A DNA stretch of 64,000 nt, from positions 178,989 to 242,988 of the forward strand of contig JAAFJN010000003.1 of assembly GCA_013298845.1 (NCBI GenBank), written 5' to 3'. Under the pieces are notes generated by a model. The model saw only the letters and a list, made by a program, of their open reading frames with translations, searched no databases and had not been told where the DNA came from. Position 1 is the first letter of the stretch. Each line of letters begins with the position of its first letter. Positions 1 through 7,772 of this stretch are shown here, piece after piece. The stretch is from Chitinophagales bacterium. GTDB lineage: Bacteria; Bacteroidota; Bacteroidia; Chitinophagales; Saprospiraceae. The position numbers and the translations under genes were made by a program.

Positions 1-353
1 TTGTTCATGTTAGACGACCACCCGGCCAGCCCCGGGGTGTACCAAAGGGCAAAAAGATAGGGTTCTTTGTTGTCCATTGTTTTTAGCGCCTTTTCCATGA
101 GTTTGGCGTCGTCTTCGTTTTTTGACTCCATCAAATTCAACACGCAAAGCGACAAATAAGCGTCGGAGCCGTACTTAGGGTCTTTGAGGGCGGCATTGAA
201 TAATTTTCGGGCGGTTGCACGGTCATTTTTGTGCATGGCAGCCCAGGCTTCGGTGTAATCGTTGGCCCAGGCGGCGTTAAAAAAGGAAAATACAGTGACT
301 ACGAGTATCAGCAAAGGCCGTACCCAGTGGATGTGTTTTCTGGAAGTAAACAT
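1..353 (-). CDS. Secreted TPR-like protein, partial (C-terminus beyond the window)
   Basis: An open frame runs leftward from an ATG at 351-353 and leaves the window with no stop. About 117 residues are visible. The N-terminus is a signal peptide: basic residues, then the hydrophobic stretch LLILVVTVFSFFNAAWA, with likely cleavage after AWA. Two helix-turn-helix units follow that look like tetratricopeptide repeats (YTEAWAAMHKNDRATARKLF and the region ending in LMEKALKTMDN). It is therefore probably a periplasmic or outer-membrane TPR protein. The missing part could carry a catalytic domain, so no function is assigned. A matching -7 element lies upstream on the same strand. Confidence 0.6.
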   Translation of the reverse strand, partial: MFTSRKHIHWVRPLLILVVTVFSFFNAAWANDYTEAWAAMHKNDRATARKLFNAALKDPKYGSDAYLSLCVLNLMESKNEDDAKLMEKALKTMDNKEPYLFALWYTPGLAGWSSNMN

Positions 354-437
354 ATAATAATTGAGTGTTTTAAATGGGGCGTGTATTGCCGAAGCAACGG
401 CCCGCAGAATGATTGAGGTGAACGTTTTAATATGCAA

Positions 438-445
438 CAAAATTA
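438..445 (-). promoter_or_regulatory. Bacteroidota -7 element (TAATTTTG)
   Basis: The reverse strand reads TAATTTTG, matching TAnnTTTG. It would give the truncated TPR-like gene a 5' leader of roughly 80 nt. Confidence 0.4.
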
Positions 446-550
446 CTTCACTCCACGCATGTATCCAAAACAGCAATGCATGAAAATGGTCGCAACAGCG
501 ATAAAACTATGCATAAATCCGGCTAACGCTCACCATATATCAGACCAGTC

Positions 551-1360
551 CTAAAACACTTTCGACAAAACGTATAAAAGATACGCTTCATCCTGGTTAT
601 TAATCCCGAGGCGATTGTTGGTCAAATGCAACAAATGCGGCAGGTTGCGGGTGGTTAGTTCCGGTCCCATTTCTTTAAAAATCAATTGGTTGCCCTTTAA
701 CCAGCGCAGCCATTCGGGTTGTTTGGCGTCGAAACGCTCCTCGGTGAGTGAAAGATGGAACTGGTTAAGGGCATCTTTCAGGAATTCCGACTGGGGGTGG
801 TAGGTTTCTTCAAAATCGGCACGGACGGTTGTGATTAAGTCCATTTGTTCGTCGCCTTCGAGGGGTTTAAAAAAGGCTTTTATCCACTCGCTGCCCAGGG
901 ATTCAAAGTATTTCCCTGATTCAGTTTTGTTTAATCCGGTAGCAAACACCGTGGATAGGTGCAGGCGCAAGGCATCGAACATGGCATCGCCGTAAGTGTA
1001 GTCTTTTGTTTTCAGGCGCGACAACGCCACCCGGGAACTGATGTGAAAATATTCTTCGGCCCACGCCATGCCTACATCGCCGCCAAAACGGGCCGTTTCC
1101 GGTTCGTAGTTGACCATGCTCCAAGTGCCTTTTTTCTTAAAAGCCTTGTCAAAAGCCGGTTGCAGCGTTTTATCCAACCAATTGGGTTCGCCTTTGAAAC
1201 GCAACCGCAGGTGAATACCCGAATCCGTATCGTAATAGCGGATAAAAAACACCCTTGTCCCGCGTGTATTCCATATTTGCTGTTCGCAAAACGGTAAAAA
1301 ATCATCCACAAGAAAAATATCCTGCTCTTCTTTGGGTGTAAAATGAATGGAACGCCACAT
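551..1360 (-). CDS. Thiopeptide-type bacteriocin biosynthesis domain protein (LanB elimination-domain-like), orphan
   Basis: The 269-residue product matches the stand-alone form of the C-terminal domain of class I lantibiotic dehydratases (SpaB_C, 'thiopeptide-type bacteriocin biosynthesis'). The hallmark is an opening WRSIHF block followed by FFIRYYDTDSGIHLRLRFKG at about residues 38-57, the family's RYxDxxxHLRLRF signature. In characterised systems this domain removes glutamate from glutamylated Ser/Thr of a precursor peptide, or catalyses a related step. No glutamylating LanB, cyclase, precursor or dedicated exporter is adjacent: the neighbours are a TPR-like gene and a divergent repeat protein. 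The start at 1358-1360 is the only good ATG before the conserved block. The family call is from motif recognition; the substrate is unknown. Confidence 0.75.
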   Translation of the reverse strand: MWRSIHFTPKEEQDIFLVDDFLPFCEQQIWNTRGTRVFFIRYYDTDSGIHLRLRFKGEPNWLDKTLQPAFDKAFKKKGTWSMVNYEPETARFGGDVGMAWAEEYFHISSRVALSRLKTKDYTYGDAMFDALRLHLSTVFATGLNKTESGKYFESLGSEWIKAFFKPLEGDEQMDLITTVRADFEETYHPQSEFLKDALNQFHLSLTEERFDAKQPEWLRWLKGNQLIFKEMGPELTTRNLPHLLHLTNNRLGINNQDEAYLLYVLSKVF

Positions 1361-1553
1361 TGTTCTTTTAAATTAAATGATATACTTCGATACCGTTGTT
1401 CGCTAAAAACGCACCCGATGCCGAATTTGGACGGCAAAATTGACGGTTTTTAACCAGAAAAATATTTTTTTTATAGTTTGCGCTAAAAACAAAGCAGCAT
1501 TTGACCAAAAATGCGTTAAGTAACAATATCTAACCATTCAACCTCTCCATACT

Positions 1554-3224
1554 ATGCTAAAAACAACATTGATTACCCTTTTTTGCTCGTTGAGTCTCTT
1601 TGCATCGGCGCAAACGGAACTTAACACCGCCCTCCAAAAAATGAGTGAACTCCTGAAACCCACCGTGGAAGCCGATAAAGAAACCATCGTTCAACAAATG
1701 ATCTGGGACGAAAAATCGCCGTGGCGCGTTACGTTGTCCGTTGAAACAACAACCAAAAAAGATAAGTTTACGGAACGGTACGAATTTAATGTCGCCGACT
1801 TTAACCCGTACCTCGTTACCCGAAAATCGCAGGACAAATACCAGGGCGTTGAATGCGGTACCGACCGCGACCGCAAATACATTAGTTACTGGGAAAATAA
1901 CGAAAAAAGCGCCTATCAGTACAAATTTCTCGCTTATTTTAAAGATGCCAATGCCGCCGATGAATTTGTAAAACAATTCAAAGCCGCCATCCCATTGGCC
2001 CAAACGGCATGGGCCGCAACGGTACTTATCCCCGAATCTCTGGTGGATATTCGCAAGTTTTTGGACGAAAAAATCGTGACCGTAACTTCCGGCGACGAAA
2101 AAGTGGTCCAAACCCTCCGCTTCGACGATAAAACCGCCGACCGCGCCATCCTCACGATGGAGGAATCGGGATCGGGTGAAGCCCGCACCGATGTGTACGA
2201 GTGGTGCTGGGGCGACCTGGATGCCAACAGCATCGAACTAAAAGCCAAAGGAGAAGACGTGGCCGTGGAAGTGGAAACCCGCCGCGATATCCGGTTTGTT
2301 ACGCATAGCCAAAACGGCAATTTTAAAGGCTACCGCAAAGACCTGGTTTTTGGCGCTAATTCGCCCGACGAAGCCAAAATTATCATCAAAGCGTTGGAAA
2401 AAATTATTCCTTTGGGTGAAAAAGCCCTCGAAGCGCGGGTGCCCAAAGTGAATTCCCTCGCCGATGGTATTCAATTGCTCAATGCCCAACTCGCGCCGGT
2501 GAATAACAAAGGTGTACGCATCGAACAGGCGCTTTCGGGTAGCACCGACGCCAAATTGGTGCGTAAAGAAATAGATGAAGAAGATAAGGAAAACAACGAA
2601 GATAGTGCCTGCGAGTGGTTTATGGGTGACCTCGATCCCAACGGCGTATCGCTCAATATCAGTTCCGGGAAAATTAGTATCAGCGCGCAAACGTTGAAAA
2701 AAGATAAATTGGTGGCCTGCCAAAAAAACGGTGAACCGGCCAATTATGACAACGAGGTTACGCTGGAGTTTGCCAATATCGAAGCGGCCCGCCTCGCCAA
2801 CGCCGCTTTACCCCAAGTTATCGCGCTGGTACCCAAAACAGACATCAAACCCGAAACGGCCGATTGGGTCATTTCCGCCGCCGCCGATATGCCATCATTC
2901 AAAGGAAAACAAACAGTAACATTCAAAAAAAGCGACAACGGCTGCACTTGGACGCTTGTTGTGGTCACGACTACCGACAAAAAAACGCAGGAAGAAACGT
3001 GGGAATTTGACCTCAACCGCATTGACGCCAACGCCGTGGAATTTGTGGTGAGTGGCAAAAATATCAACGTTGAACTACCCGCCAAATACAAAGAAAAGGT
3101 GTTTAAATACTACCGCGACGGCAAGCAGAGTTTCGTTAATTCCATCCGATTCCCCGTCGATTCCATCGCGAAGGCCAAACAAATGGAAAAAACCTGGAAA
3201 TCGCTGGTGGAAAACTGTAAGTGA
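1554..3224 (+). CDS. Secreted protein with four tandem repeats of an unrecognised domain
   Basis: The 556-residue product has a clear signal peptide (MLKTTLITLFCSLSLFASAQ, cleavage after ASAQ). I do not recognise the family. The mature part can be split into four diverged units of about 115-130 residues. Each has an aromatic or acidic strand (YEFNVADFNPY, YEWCWGDLDANS, CEWFMGDLDPNG, WEFDLNRIDANA), then a strand-rich segment ending in a basic/aromatic stretch, then a helix of the type DEFVKQFKAAIPLA, IIIKALEKIIPLG, AALPQVIALV or QMEKTWKSLVENC. The alternation suggests repeated small alpha/beta domains in the periplasm or outside the cell. There is no lipobox and no T9SS tail. It is monocistronic, divergent from the LanB-like gene. 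Confidence 0.65.
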   Translation: MLKTTLITLFCSLSLFASAQTELNTALQKMSELLKPTVEADKETIVQQMIWDEKSPWRVTLSVETTTKKDKFTERYEFNVADFNPYLVTRKSQDKYQGVECGTDRDRKYISYWENNEKSAYQYKFLAYFKDANAADEFVKQFKAAIPLAQTAWAATVLIPESLVDIRKFLDEKIVTVTSGDEKVVQTLRFDDKTADRAILTMEESGSGEARTDVYEWCWGDLDANSIELKAKGEDVAVEVETRRDIRFVTHSQNGNFKGYRKDLVFGANSPDEAKIIIKALEKIIPLGEKALEARVPKVNSLADGIQLLNAQLAPVNNKGVRIEQALSGSTDAKLVRKEIDEEDKENNEDSACEWFMGDLDPNGVSLNISSGKISISAQTLKKDKLVACQKNGEPANYDNEVTLEFANIEAARLANAALPQVIALVPKTDIKPETADWVISAAADMPSFKGKQTVTFKKSDNGCTWTLVVVTTTDKKTQEETWEFDLNRIDANAVEFVVSGKNINVELPAKYKEKVFKYYRDGKQSFVNSIRFPVDSIAKAKQMEKTWKSLVENCK

Positions 3225-3262
3225 GTGTAGAGTGAATAGTGTAGAGTGAAAAGTGAATAGTG
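3223..3262 (+). repeat. Short imperfect tandem repeat (GTGTAGAGTGAATA-like)
   Basis: Directly after the stop of the repeat protein the sequence reiterates GAGTGTAGAGTGAATAGTG and close variants about three times. It is non-coding and of unknown role, perhaps an intergenic microsatellite. Confidence 0.5.
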
Positions 3263-3349
3263 CGAAGTTCACGGTTTTTATTTTGCAGATAATGGGTGTT
3301 GTAAAAGTGGATGTGGGTAGTGGTGGTTTATATTTTTTTAAATAAATGC

Positions 3350-3379
3350 TTGGAGTTATCGCAGAATAAGTTACCTTTG
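3350..3379 (+). promoter_or_regulatory. rpmI-rplT promoter
   Basis: TTG at 3350-3352, a 19-bp spacer and TACCTTTG at 3372-3379 form a canonical Bacteroidota housekeeping promoter. The ATG of rpmI lies 37 nt downstream, so the ribosomal pair is transcribed independently of any infC gene. Confidence 0.75.
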
Positions 3380-3416
3380 CGGCTCTTTTTTCAAATCTAT
3401 ACTAAATTTTTGCGTT

Positions 3417-3611
3417 ATGCCAAAAATGAAGACCCACTCAAGTGCCAAGAAGCGTTTTAAAGTGACTGGCTCGGGTAAAGTAAAGCGTAGTCAGGCGAAT
3501 ATGCGCCACTTGATGCGCAAAAAGACGAAGAAGGCTAAACGTCACGGTCGTGGCAGCCTTGTAGTCAATGTAGCCGATCACGCTCGCATCGAGCGTCTGT
3601 TGGCGATGTAA
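3417..3611 (+). CDS. rpmI: 50S ribosomal protein L35
   Basis: The 64-residue, strongly basic product is full length for bL35. It starts [20 protein letters not shown] and has the conserved [13 protein letters not shown] segment in the middle. bL35 is a late-assembling component of the large ribosomal subunit. It sits first in a two-gene rpmI-rplT unit behind its own promoter. infC, which precedes this pair in most bacteria, is absent here: the gene upstream encodes an unrelated secreted protein. Confidence 0.97.
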   Translation: MPKMKTHSSAKKRFKVTGSGKVKRSQANMRHLMRKKTKKAKRHGRGSLVVNVADHARIERLLAM

Positions 3612-3631
3612 TTTTTCTTTTTTTTAACGAG

Positions 3632-3669
3632 GATACAGATCCGAAGTGAATGTTTCATTCCTCTGTATC
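3632..3669 (+). promoter_or_regulatory. Bulged hairpin between rpmI and rplT
   Basis: GATACAGA (3632-3639) pairs with TCTGTATC (3662-3669). Inside it GAATG (3648-3652) pairs with CATTC (3656-3660) around a TTT loop. The left side carries an 8-nt bulge (TCCGAAGT) opposite a single C. It is not followed by a T-run, so it is not a terminator. It may be a binding site for L20, which is known to autoregulate through irregular stems in other phyla. Confidence 0.45.
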
Positions 3670-3689
3670 GCACTAAAAAACATTTAAAC

Positions 3690-4052
3690 ATGCCTAGAGC
3701 AACAAACAACCCGGCCAGTCGCGCCCGCCGGAAAAGAATCATGAAAGCCGCCCGCGGTTTTTTTGGCGCCCGTTCTAAAGTTTATACCGTTGCTAAAAAC
3801 ACGGTGGAAAAAGGTTGGCAGTATGCCTTCCGTGACCGTAAATTCAAAAAACGCGTTTATCGCCGTCTTTGGATTGCCCGTATCAATGCTGCGGTTCGCC
3901 CCGAAGGTTTGAGCTATAGCCGTTTCATCCACGCCCTTGCTACTCAAGGTATTGGTTTGAACCGCAAAGCCCTCGCCGATTTGGCCCTCAACAACCCCAC
4001 TACATTCAAAGCGATTGTAGATGTGGTCCGCAGCAAAGCGCAAAAGGCATAG
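3690..4052 (+). CDS. rplT: 50S ribosomal protein L20
   Basis: The 120-residue basic product is full length for bL20. Conserved parts are [20 protein letters not shown] near the N-terminus, [15 protein letters not shown] in the middle and [11 protein letters not shown] near the C-terminus. L20 is essential for early assembly of the large subunit and represses its own operon in E. coli and Bacillus. Here it is second in the rpmI-rplT unit, 78 nt after rpmI. The gap holds a bulged hairpin that could be its control site. A strong hairpin follows the gene. Confidence 0.97.
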   Translation: MPRATNNPASRARRKRIMKAARGFFGARSKVYTVAKNTVEKGWQYAFRDRKFKKRVYRRLWIARINAAVRPEGLSYSRFIHALATQGIGLNRKALADLALNNPTTFKAIVDVVRSKAQKA

Positions 4053-4083
4053 TCCTCTTCCGTTTTAGCAAATTTTATAGAGC

Positions 4084-4115
4084 AAAAGCCATCCCGTTCG
4101 TTCGGGATGGCTTTT
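4084..4115 (+). terminator. Terminator after rplT
   Basis: AAAAGCCATCCCG (4084-4096) and CGGGATGGCTTTT (4103-4115) form a perfect 13-bp stem with a 6-nt loop. The A and T ends make it usable on both strands, so it also insulates the convergent lipoprotein gene. Confidence 0.85.
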
Positions 4116-4133
4116 GTGCATTTAGGGATGAAA

Positions 4134-4586
4134 TTATTTCGCCAACGCCCCCTGATACAACAATTTCCCCGCCTTATCCTCCACCGACAACATTCCTTTC
4201 CATTGTTTTAAGGTAAATGCCGTCGAAGTCCAGGTGCCCGCGCCGTTGTCGGGTGCGCGTTGCAACAAAATGGCGTTGGGCTGGCCGGGCAAAAACAATT
4301 CGGCGTTGCCCGCCATATCCGGCGATTTAAACACGACAAAAGCCGACACGGTGGCATCTTGTCCGGCTTGCGGATCGAGGCGGATTCCCGTTTCAAAAAG
4401 ACGAATGCATTCCCCGCGCAGTTCCGACCACTGGTATCCCGCCGAACCTTTGCAGCCGTGGGCATCCTGGTCGCCGCCCACGACATTGGGAGACGGTGGT
4501 GCGGGTGGTGCCGGGGGTGGGGTAGTGGGTGCGCTGCAAGCGGCGAAGGCCAATCCGAGGGCGATGAAGAACGAAGTTTTTAACAT
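4134..4586 (-). CDS. Putative lipoprotein with proline-rich linker
   Basis: I start the gene at the ATG 4584-4586 (MLKTSFFIALGLAFAACSAP), because this gives a clean lipoprotein signal with lipobox AAC. An upstream in-frame start would put extra residues before it. The 150-residue product continues with a short Pro/Ala-rich linker (residues about 22-32). A compact domain follows containing GCKGSAGYQWSELRGECIRL; the Cys pair may form a disulfide. A similar GCxxSAGYxWS motif occurs in other Bacteroidota lipoproteins of unknown function, from memory. It is monocistronic. Confidence 0.6.
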   Translation of the reverse strand: MLKTSFFIALGLAFAACSAPTTPPPAPPAPPSPNVVGGDQDAHGCKGSAGYQWSELRGECIRLFETGIRLDPQAGQDATVSAFVVFKSPDMAGNAELFLPGQPNAILLQRAPDNGAGTWTSTAFTLKQWKGMLSVEDKAGKLLYQGALAK

Positions 4587-4611
4587 ATTGTATGATGAAT
4601 TTGTACGCGGG

Positions 4612-4619
4612 CAAAAGTA
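4612..4619 (-). promoter_or_regulatory. -7 element (TACTTTTG) of the lipoprotein gene
   Basis: The reverse strand reads TACTTTTG, 25 nt before the chosen ATG at 4586. This supports the inner start over the upstream one at 4634. Confidence 0.6.
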
Positions 4620-4706
4620 GGTTTTGTGCACCACTTTGGGGTATCGTCCCGCATTTTTATGCGCAAAACCTACCGTGTCGAAGTATATAAACAGTTGCTA
4701 AAATCC

Positions 4707-4714
4707 TACCTTTG
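4707..4714 (+). promoter_or_regulatory. -7 element (TACCTTTG) of hutU
   Basis: TACCTTTG ends 19 nt before the hutU ATG. Confidence 0.6.
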
Positions 4715-4733
4715 TCCCAAAATCTAACCATCC

Positions 4734-6749
4734 ATGACTTTTCAGGAACAAATACTTGAAGGAATACCACCACTGCTTCCGCCCGTACAGCCGATTGACC
4801 CCACGGTGAGCCACGCGCCCCGTCGCGTGATTGAGGGCGTTTTGAACGACGATGAAAAAGCGCTGGCCGTGCTGAATGCGCTGCGTTATTTCCCCACGGA
4901 ATGGCACGATACCCTGCGCCCGGAATTTGAACAGGAACTGCAAACCTACGGGCGGATTTATATGTACCGTTTTCGGCCCACGTACGCCATGCACGCACGA
5001 CCCATCAGCGAATACCCGGCCCAAAGCCAACAGGCGGCGGCCATTATGCTCATGGTGCAAAATAACCTCGATCCCAAAGTTGCCAAACACCCGCACGAGT
5101 TGATTACCTACGGCGGTAACGGCGCGGTATTCCAAAACTGGGCGCAATACCGCCTCGTGATGAAATACCTGGCCACCATGACCGATCGCCAAACGCTGGT
5201 GTTGTACTCCGGTCACCCGCTGGGCTTGTTTCCCAGCCACGAAGATGCCCCGCGCGTCGTGGTCACCAACGGTATGATGATTCCCAATTATTCGCGCAAA
5301 GAAGACTGGAATCGCTTTAATGCCCTCGGTGTAACCCAATACGGCCAAATGACCGCCGGGTCATTTATGTATATCGGTCCGCAGGGAATTGTACACGGTA
5401 CTACCATTACGCTGCTCAACGCTGGTCGGCGCATGGGCTTGGGAGCCGATAACCTGAAAGGGAAAATATTTGTCACCAGTGGTCTCGGCGGTATGTCGGG
5501 GGCGCAGGCGCGCGCGGCGGTCATCACCGGATGCGTGGGTGTTTTGGCCGAAACCGACCAGGATGCCATTGAACAGCGCGTTGCCGATGGTTATATTTTG
5601 GGCGAAAATGTATTTACCGATCGTTCGGCACTTATTCGCCGCATGGAGCAGGCCCGCGACAATGGCGAAGGGGTAGCGTTGGTGTATAACGGTAATATTG
5701 TGGAATTATGGGAGCAATTTGTGCACGATAATATTCACATTGATCTGGGATCGGACCAAACCAGTTGCCACAATATTCACGATTGTGGTTATACGCCGGT
5801 GGGTTATACTTTTGAAGAAGCAAAAGAATTATTGGTGCGCGATAAACCCAAATTTATGGCCGAAATAGCCAATACACTGCGCCGCCACGCCAACGCCATT
5901 AATATTTTGAGTGAGCGGGGAATGTATTTTTGGGACTACGGCAACGCATTTCTCAAAGAAGCCGGTGATGTCGGCGCCGACGTGTTTAAGCCGGGTAGCC
6001 AGCCATTGGCCTTGGGCGAAATCAGTGTATCGGCATCGCCGTACCGCTATGCTTCTTACGTGGAAGATATTATGGGGCCTTTGTGTTTTGACTATGGTTT
6101 TGGGCCTTTCCGGTGGGTGTGTTGTTCCGGCAACGCATCCGATTTGGCCAAAACCGATGCCATTGCTGCCCGGGTACTGCGCGAGATGCTAACCGAGGCC
6201 CCGGAAGAAATTAAGGGCCAAATTCGCGATAATTTGCTTTGGATTGAAAGTGCCCGCGCCAATTTGCCCATTGTGGGTTCTTTATCCCGCATTTTGTACG
6301 CCGATGCCGAGGGCAGGATGAAAATTTCAAAAGCCTTCAACGATGCCATTGCCGCCGGTGAATTAGATGGCCCGGTGGTGCTTGGTCGCGATCACCACGA
6401 TGTGTCCGGTACCGATTCGCCGTACCGCGAAACCTCGAATATTTACGACGGTTCCCGGTACACCGCCGATATGGCCGTGCATAACGTGATTGGAGACTCC
6501 TTCCGAGGGGCAACTTGGGTGAGTATCCACAACGGTGGCGGCGTAGGTTGGGGCGAGGTGATGAACGGTGGTTTCGGGATGGTGCTCGATGGCTCCGCCG
6601 ATGCTGACCGCCGCTTGCACGCCATGTTATTTTGGGATGTAAACAACGGGATTGCCCGCCGGGCATGGGCGCGCAACCCGCACGCTTTGTCCACCATTCG
6701 CCGGACAATGGAAGCATATCCTGATTTGGTTGTAACATTGCCCTTTTAA
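4734..6749 (+). CDS. hutU: Urocanate hydratase
   Basis: The 671-residue product is urocanase, which converts urocanate to 4-imidazolone-5-propionate in histidine degradation, using tightly bound NAD. The NAD-binding stretch TSGLGGMSGAQARAAVITGC is at about residues 247-266, the conserved DQTSCHN block at about 342-348, and GGVGWGEVMNGGFGMVLDG near residue 600. It is longer than the roughly 555-residue proteobacterial enzyme and corresponds to the longer form of about 670 residues that I associate with Bacteroidota. It has its own promoter and no hutH or hutI beside it. The next step enzymes in the window are represented only by ftcD at 53.8 kb. Confidence 0.93.
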   Translation: MTFQEQILEGIPPLLPPVQPIDPTVSHAPRRVIEGVLNDDEKALAVLNALRYFPTEWHDTLRPEFEQELQTYGRIYMYRFRPTYAMHARPISEYPAQSQQAAAIMLMVQNNLDPKVAKHPHELITYGGNGAVFQNWAQYRLVMKYLATMTDRQTLVLYSGHPLGLFPSHEDAPRVVVTNGMMIPNYSRKEDWNRFNALGVTQYGQMTAGSFMYIGPQGIVHGTTITLLNAGRRMGLGADNLKGKIFVTSGLGGMSGAQARAAVITGCVGVLAETDQDAIEQRVADGYILGENVFTDRSALIRRMEQARDNGEGVALVYNGNIVELWEQFVHDNIHIDLGSDQTSCHNIHDCGYTPVGYTFEEAKELLVRDKPKFMAEIANTLRRHANAINILSERGMYFWDYGNAFLKEAGDVGADVFKPGSQPLALGEISVSASPYRYASYVEDIMGPLCFDYGFGPFRWVCCSGNASDLAKTDAIAARVLREMLTEAPEEIKGQIRDNLLWIESARANLPIVGSLSRILYADAEGRMKISKAFNDAIAAGELDGPVVLGRDHHDVSGTDSPYRETSNIYDGSRYTADMAVHNVIGDSFRGATWVSIHNGGGVGWGEVMNGGFGMVLDGSADADRRLHAMLFWDVNNGIARRAWARNPHALSTIRRTMEAYPDLVVTLPF

Positions 6750-6772
6750 TGTGGAACTTTACAAGATTTTAC

Positions 6773-6780
6773 TACCTTTG
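6773..6780 (+). promoter_or_regulatory. -7 element (TACCTTTG) of pssA, 7 nt before the start codon
   Basis: TACCTTTG is followed by only 7 nt (TCCCTGA) and then the ATG of pssA. With the spacing seen at rnpB in this window the transcript would begin at or next to the A of the ATG, so it would be leaderless. Confidence 0.7.
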
Positions 6781-6787
6781 TCCCTGA

Positions 6788-7495
6788 ATGAACGGTGCAG
6801 TCATTAATATACCCAACCTGCTTACATTAACCAACCTGTTTTGCGGTTGTTGCGCGGTGCTATTTCTCCTCAATGCGCAGCCCGAAACAGCGGCTTGGTT
6901 CACGCTGACCTCCTTTGTCTGTGACTACTTGGACGGCATGATAGCCCGTGCCATGAAGATTACATCGCTGTTGGGCAAAGAACTTGATTCTTTGGCGGAT
7001 GTAGTGAGTTTTGGGGTGGTACCCGGTACCATGATTTATTTGTTGTTGTCGGGTTTTGATACGCAGCACATCCACCTGAATGCGCTCCCGGCGTTTATTT
7101 TATCGGCTTTTTCGGGTTTGCGTTTGGCCAAATTCAATTTAGATACCCGCCAAACCACGTATTTTATGGGTTTAACCACCCCGGCTTGTACGGTATTTAT
7201 GTTGGGTATAACGCTGGCTGCGTGGAACAACACCTTCGGGGTTGGCGATTTTATTCAGGGTAATGCGTGGTTAATGTACGTTCTGATTCCGGTATTGTCG
7301 CTGTTGTTGCTCAGTGAAATTCCCATGTTTGGCTTGAAATTGAAAAGTTTTGATTTTCAGTCGAATGCCCCCATGTTGGCGTTGCTGGCCATTTTGTTGG
7401 CCTCCGTTTGTTTTTTAAAAATGTTGGCACTGCCCGTTACAGTGCTGTGTTATATTGCCATTTCCGTCCTGTTTAGAGATAAAGTAACAGGGTAA
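6788..7495 (+). CDS. pssA: CDP-diacylglycerol-serine O-phosphatidyltransferase
   Basis: The 235-residue membrane protein carries the CDP-alcohol phosphotransferase signature D-x2-DG-x2-AR-x8-G-x3-D-x3-D at about residues 45-68 (seen as DYLDGMIARAMK, then GKELDSLAD). It is otherwise a series of hydrophobic segments, and the N-terminal INIPNLLTLTNLFCGC is typical of PssA. The enzyme makes phosphatidylserine, the precursor of phosphatidylethanolamine, in the inner membrane. It is first in a tight operon with purS (11 nt gap) and queG. The ATG is fixed by the promoter 7 nt upstream. Confidence 0.9.
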   Translation: MNGAVINIPNLLTLTNLFCGCCAVLFLLNAQPETAAWFTLTSFVCDYLDGMIARAMKITSLLGKELDSLADVVSFGVVPGTMIYLLLSGFDTQHIHLNALPAFILSAFSGLRLAKFNLDTRQTTYFMGLTTPACTVFMLGITLAAWNNTFGVGDFIQGNAWLMYVLIPVLSLLLLSEIPMFGLKLKSFDFQSNAPMLALLAILLASVCFLKMLALPVTVLCYIAISVLFRDKVTG

Positions 7496-7506
7496 CTTAT
7501 ACATTC

Positions 7507-7758
7507 ATGAAATATTCAGCAGAAATAGACATTATGCCGCACGAGGGCTTGCTTGATCCTCAGGGTAAAACGGTTTTGAACAACTTAAAACACTTGCACC
7601 TTTCCGATGTATCGGACGTGCGGATTGGTCGCCACGTTAGTATGCAGTTTGAGGCGGCCAATGCCGAAGAAGCAAAAGAAAAAGTAGAAACGGCTTGCCA
7701 AAAACTATTGGCTAACCTGATCGTAGAAACATACCGCTACGAAATTAAAGAGGGTTAA
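7507..7758 (+). CDS. purS: Phosphoribosylformylglycinamidine synthase subunit PurS
   Basis: The 83-residue product has the length and fold pattern of PurS: an N-terminal strand MKYSAEIDIMP, the DPQGKTVLNNLKHL helix and a second strand VRIGRHVSMQF. PurS bridges PurL and PurQ in the FGAR amidotransferase complex of purine synthesis in organisms with the split enzyme. Neither purL nor purQ is next to it; instead it lies between pssA and queG, 11 and 14 nt from them. This suggests co-transcription without functional grouping. Confidence 0.87.
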   Translation: MKYSAEIDIMPHEGLLDPQGKTVLNNLKHLHLSDVSDVRIGRHVSMQFEAANAEEAKEKVETACQKLLANLIVETYRYEIKEG

Positions 7759-7772
7759 TTCCTTCCTTCAAT

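Noticed and set aside
432-554. A 40-codon ORF with two Cys opposite the LanB-like gene, considered as a precursor peptide.
   Set aside because: It is on the other strand, overlaps the -7 element of the TPR-like gene and the stop of the LanB-like gene, and has no leader-like motif. It is most likely chance.
1557-3272. Several long minus-strand ORFs opposite the four-repeat protein.
   Set aside because: They are shadows of the plus-strand gene: they lack signal peptides, promoters or recognisable domains, while the plus frame has a signal peptide and internal repeats.
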